A stretch of DNA of 6,376 bases from PS1 clade bacterium. Its GTDB lineage: Bacteria > Pseudomonadota > Alphaproteobacteria > RS24. Within the stretch, counting starts at the first letter, position 1, and every line of letters begins with the position of its first letter. Positions 6,300 to 6,376 of this stretch are shown here, in pieces. The stretch covers positions 1 through 6,376 of the forward strand of contig JADHOK010000077.1 in NCBI GenBank assembly GCA_016779015.1, in the 5' to 3' direction. A program made the translations under genes and the position numbers. Below the pieces are notes generated by a model. The model had not been told where the DNA came from and ran no database searches. It worked only from the letters and a program-made list of their open reading frames with translations.

Positions 6300-6376
6300 A
6301 TGGACGAAAAAGACCGCATGCGGCGCGCCATGTTGGCGGCGCGCAGCGCACATGTAAAAGCGGCAACCAAAGCGGG
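6300..6376 (+). CDS. fau: Probable 5-formyltetrahydrofolate cyclo-ligase, N-terminus only
   Basis: The enzyme converts 5-formyltetrahydrofolate to 5,10-methenyltetrahydrofolate using ATP; cytosolic. Only 25 complete codons are visible before the window ends. The start MDEKDRMRRAMLAARSAHV fits the usual opening of this family: a basic helix with an R-x-x-(M/L)-L-x-x-R pattern. No ATP-binding motif is reached. The identification therefore leans on position, because fau/ygfA directly follows 6S RNA in many proteobacteria. The ATG at 6300 has only a weak upstream purine run. A GTG at 6282 and an ATG at 6318 are alternatives; an in-frame TGA at 6270-6272 limits how far upstream the gene can start. 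Likely co-transcribed with the 6S RNA, from which its start is only about 33 bases away. Confidence 0.68.
   Translation, partial: MDEKDRMRRAMLAARSAHVKAATKA

Noticed and set aside
6100..6366. An 88-codon minus-strand open frame over the zapA-fau gap
   Set aside because: It covers the 6S RNA and part of fau in antisense. The conserved RNA structure explains the sequence better.
1..6376. Mobile elements, CRISPR arrays, tRNA genes, defence systems
   Set aside because: No transposase, long terminal inverted repeats, regularly spaced repeats or tRNA-like folds were seen. The genes are conserved housekeeping ones with uniform codon use.

Overview
The window looks like a housekeeping chromosomal locus of an alphaproteobacterium, moderately GC-rich. 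Three points support this. The proteins resemble alphaproteobacterial versions. A transketolase-GAPDH-PGK-class I aldolase operon lies back to back with a zapA gene preceded by a small coiled-coil gene of the ZauP type. zapA is followed by a 6S RNA and then the start of a 5-formyltetrahydrofolate cyclo-ligase gene. I cannot name a genus from the sequence alone.

Leftward (minus-strand) half, 1-5191: tkt, gap, pgk and a class I fructose-bisphosphate aldolase gene (cut by the left edge) run in one direction with gaps of 24, 15 and 26 bases, so they almost certainly form one operon. The products cover the lower Calvin-type/gluconeogenic and glycolytic steps: transketolase interconverts sugar phosphates, aldolase joins or splits fructose 1,6-bisphosphate, and GAPDH plus PGK interconvert glyceraldehyde 3-phosphate and 3-phosphoglycerate.

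Divergent control region, 5192-5394: about 200 bases serve both directions. It holds a good sigma70-type promoter facing zauP, one or two weaker candidates facing tkt, and three short palindromes placed on or just downstream of the tkt promoter candidates.

Rightward (plus-strand) half, 5395-6376: a small coiled-coil protein gene (zauP-like) and zapA, two bases apart, encode Z-ring associated division proteins. The 6S RNA gene follows, with its own -10 box, then the first 25 codons of a probable fau/ygfA gene. No mobile element, tRNA, rRNA or CRISPR array is visible. This is mostly a conserved, ordinary region. The most worthwhile observations are the 6S RNA with its foldable structure, the palindrome-rich divergent promoter, the overlap of the zauP promoter with an upstream ATG, and the amber-separated, same-frame tkt-gap-pgk junctions.
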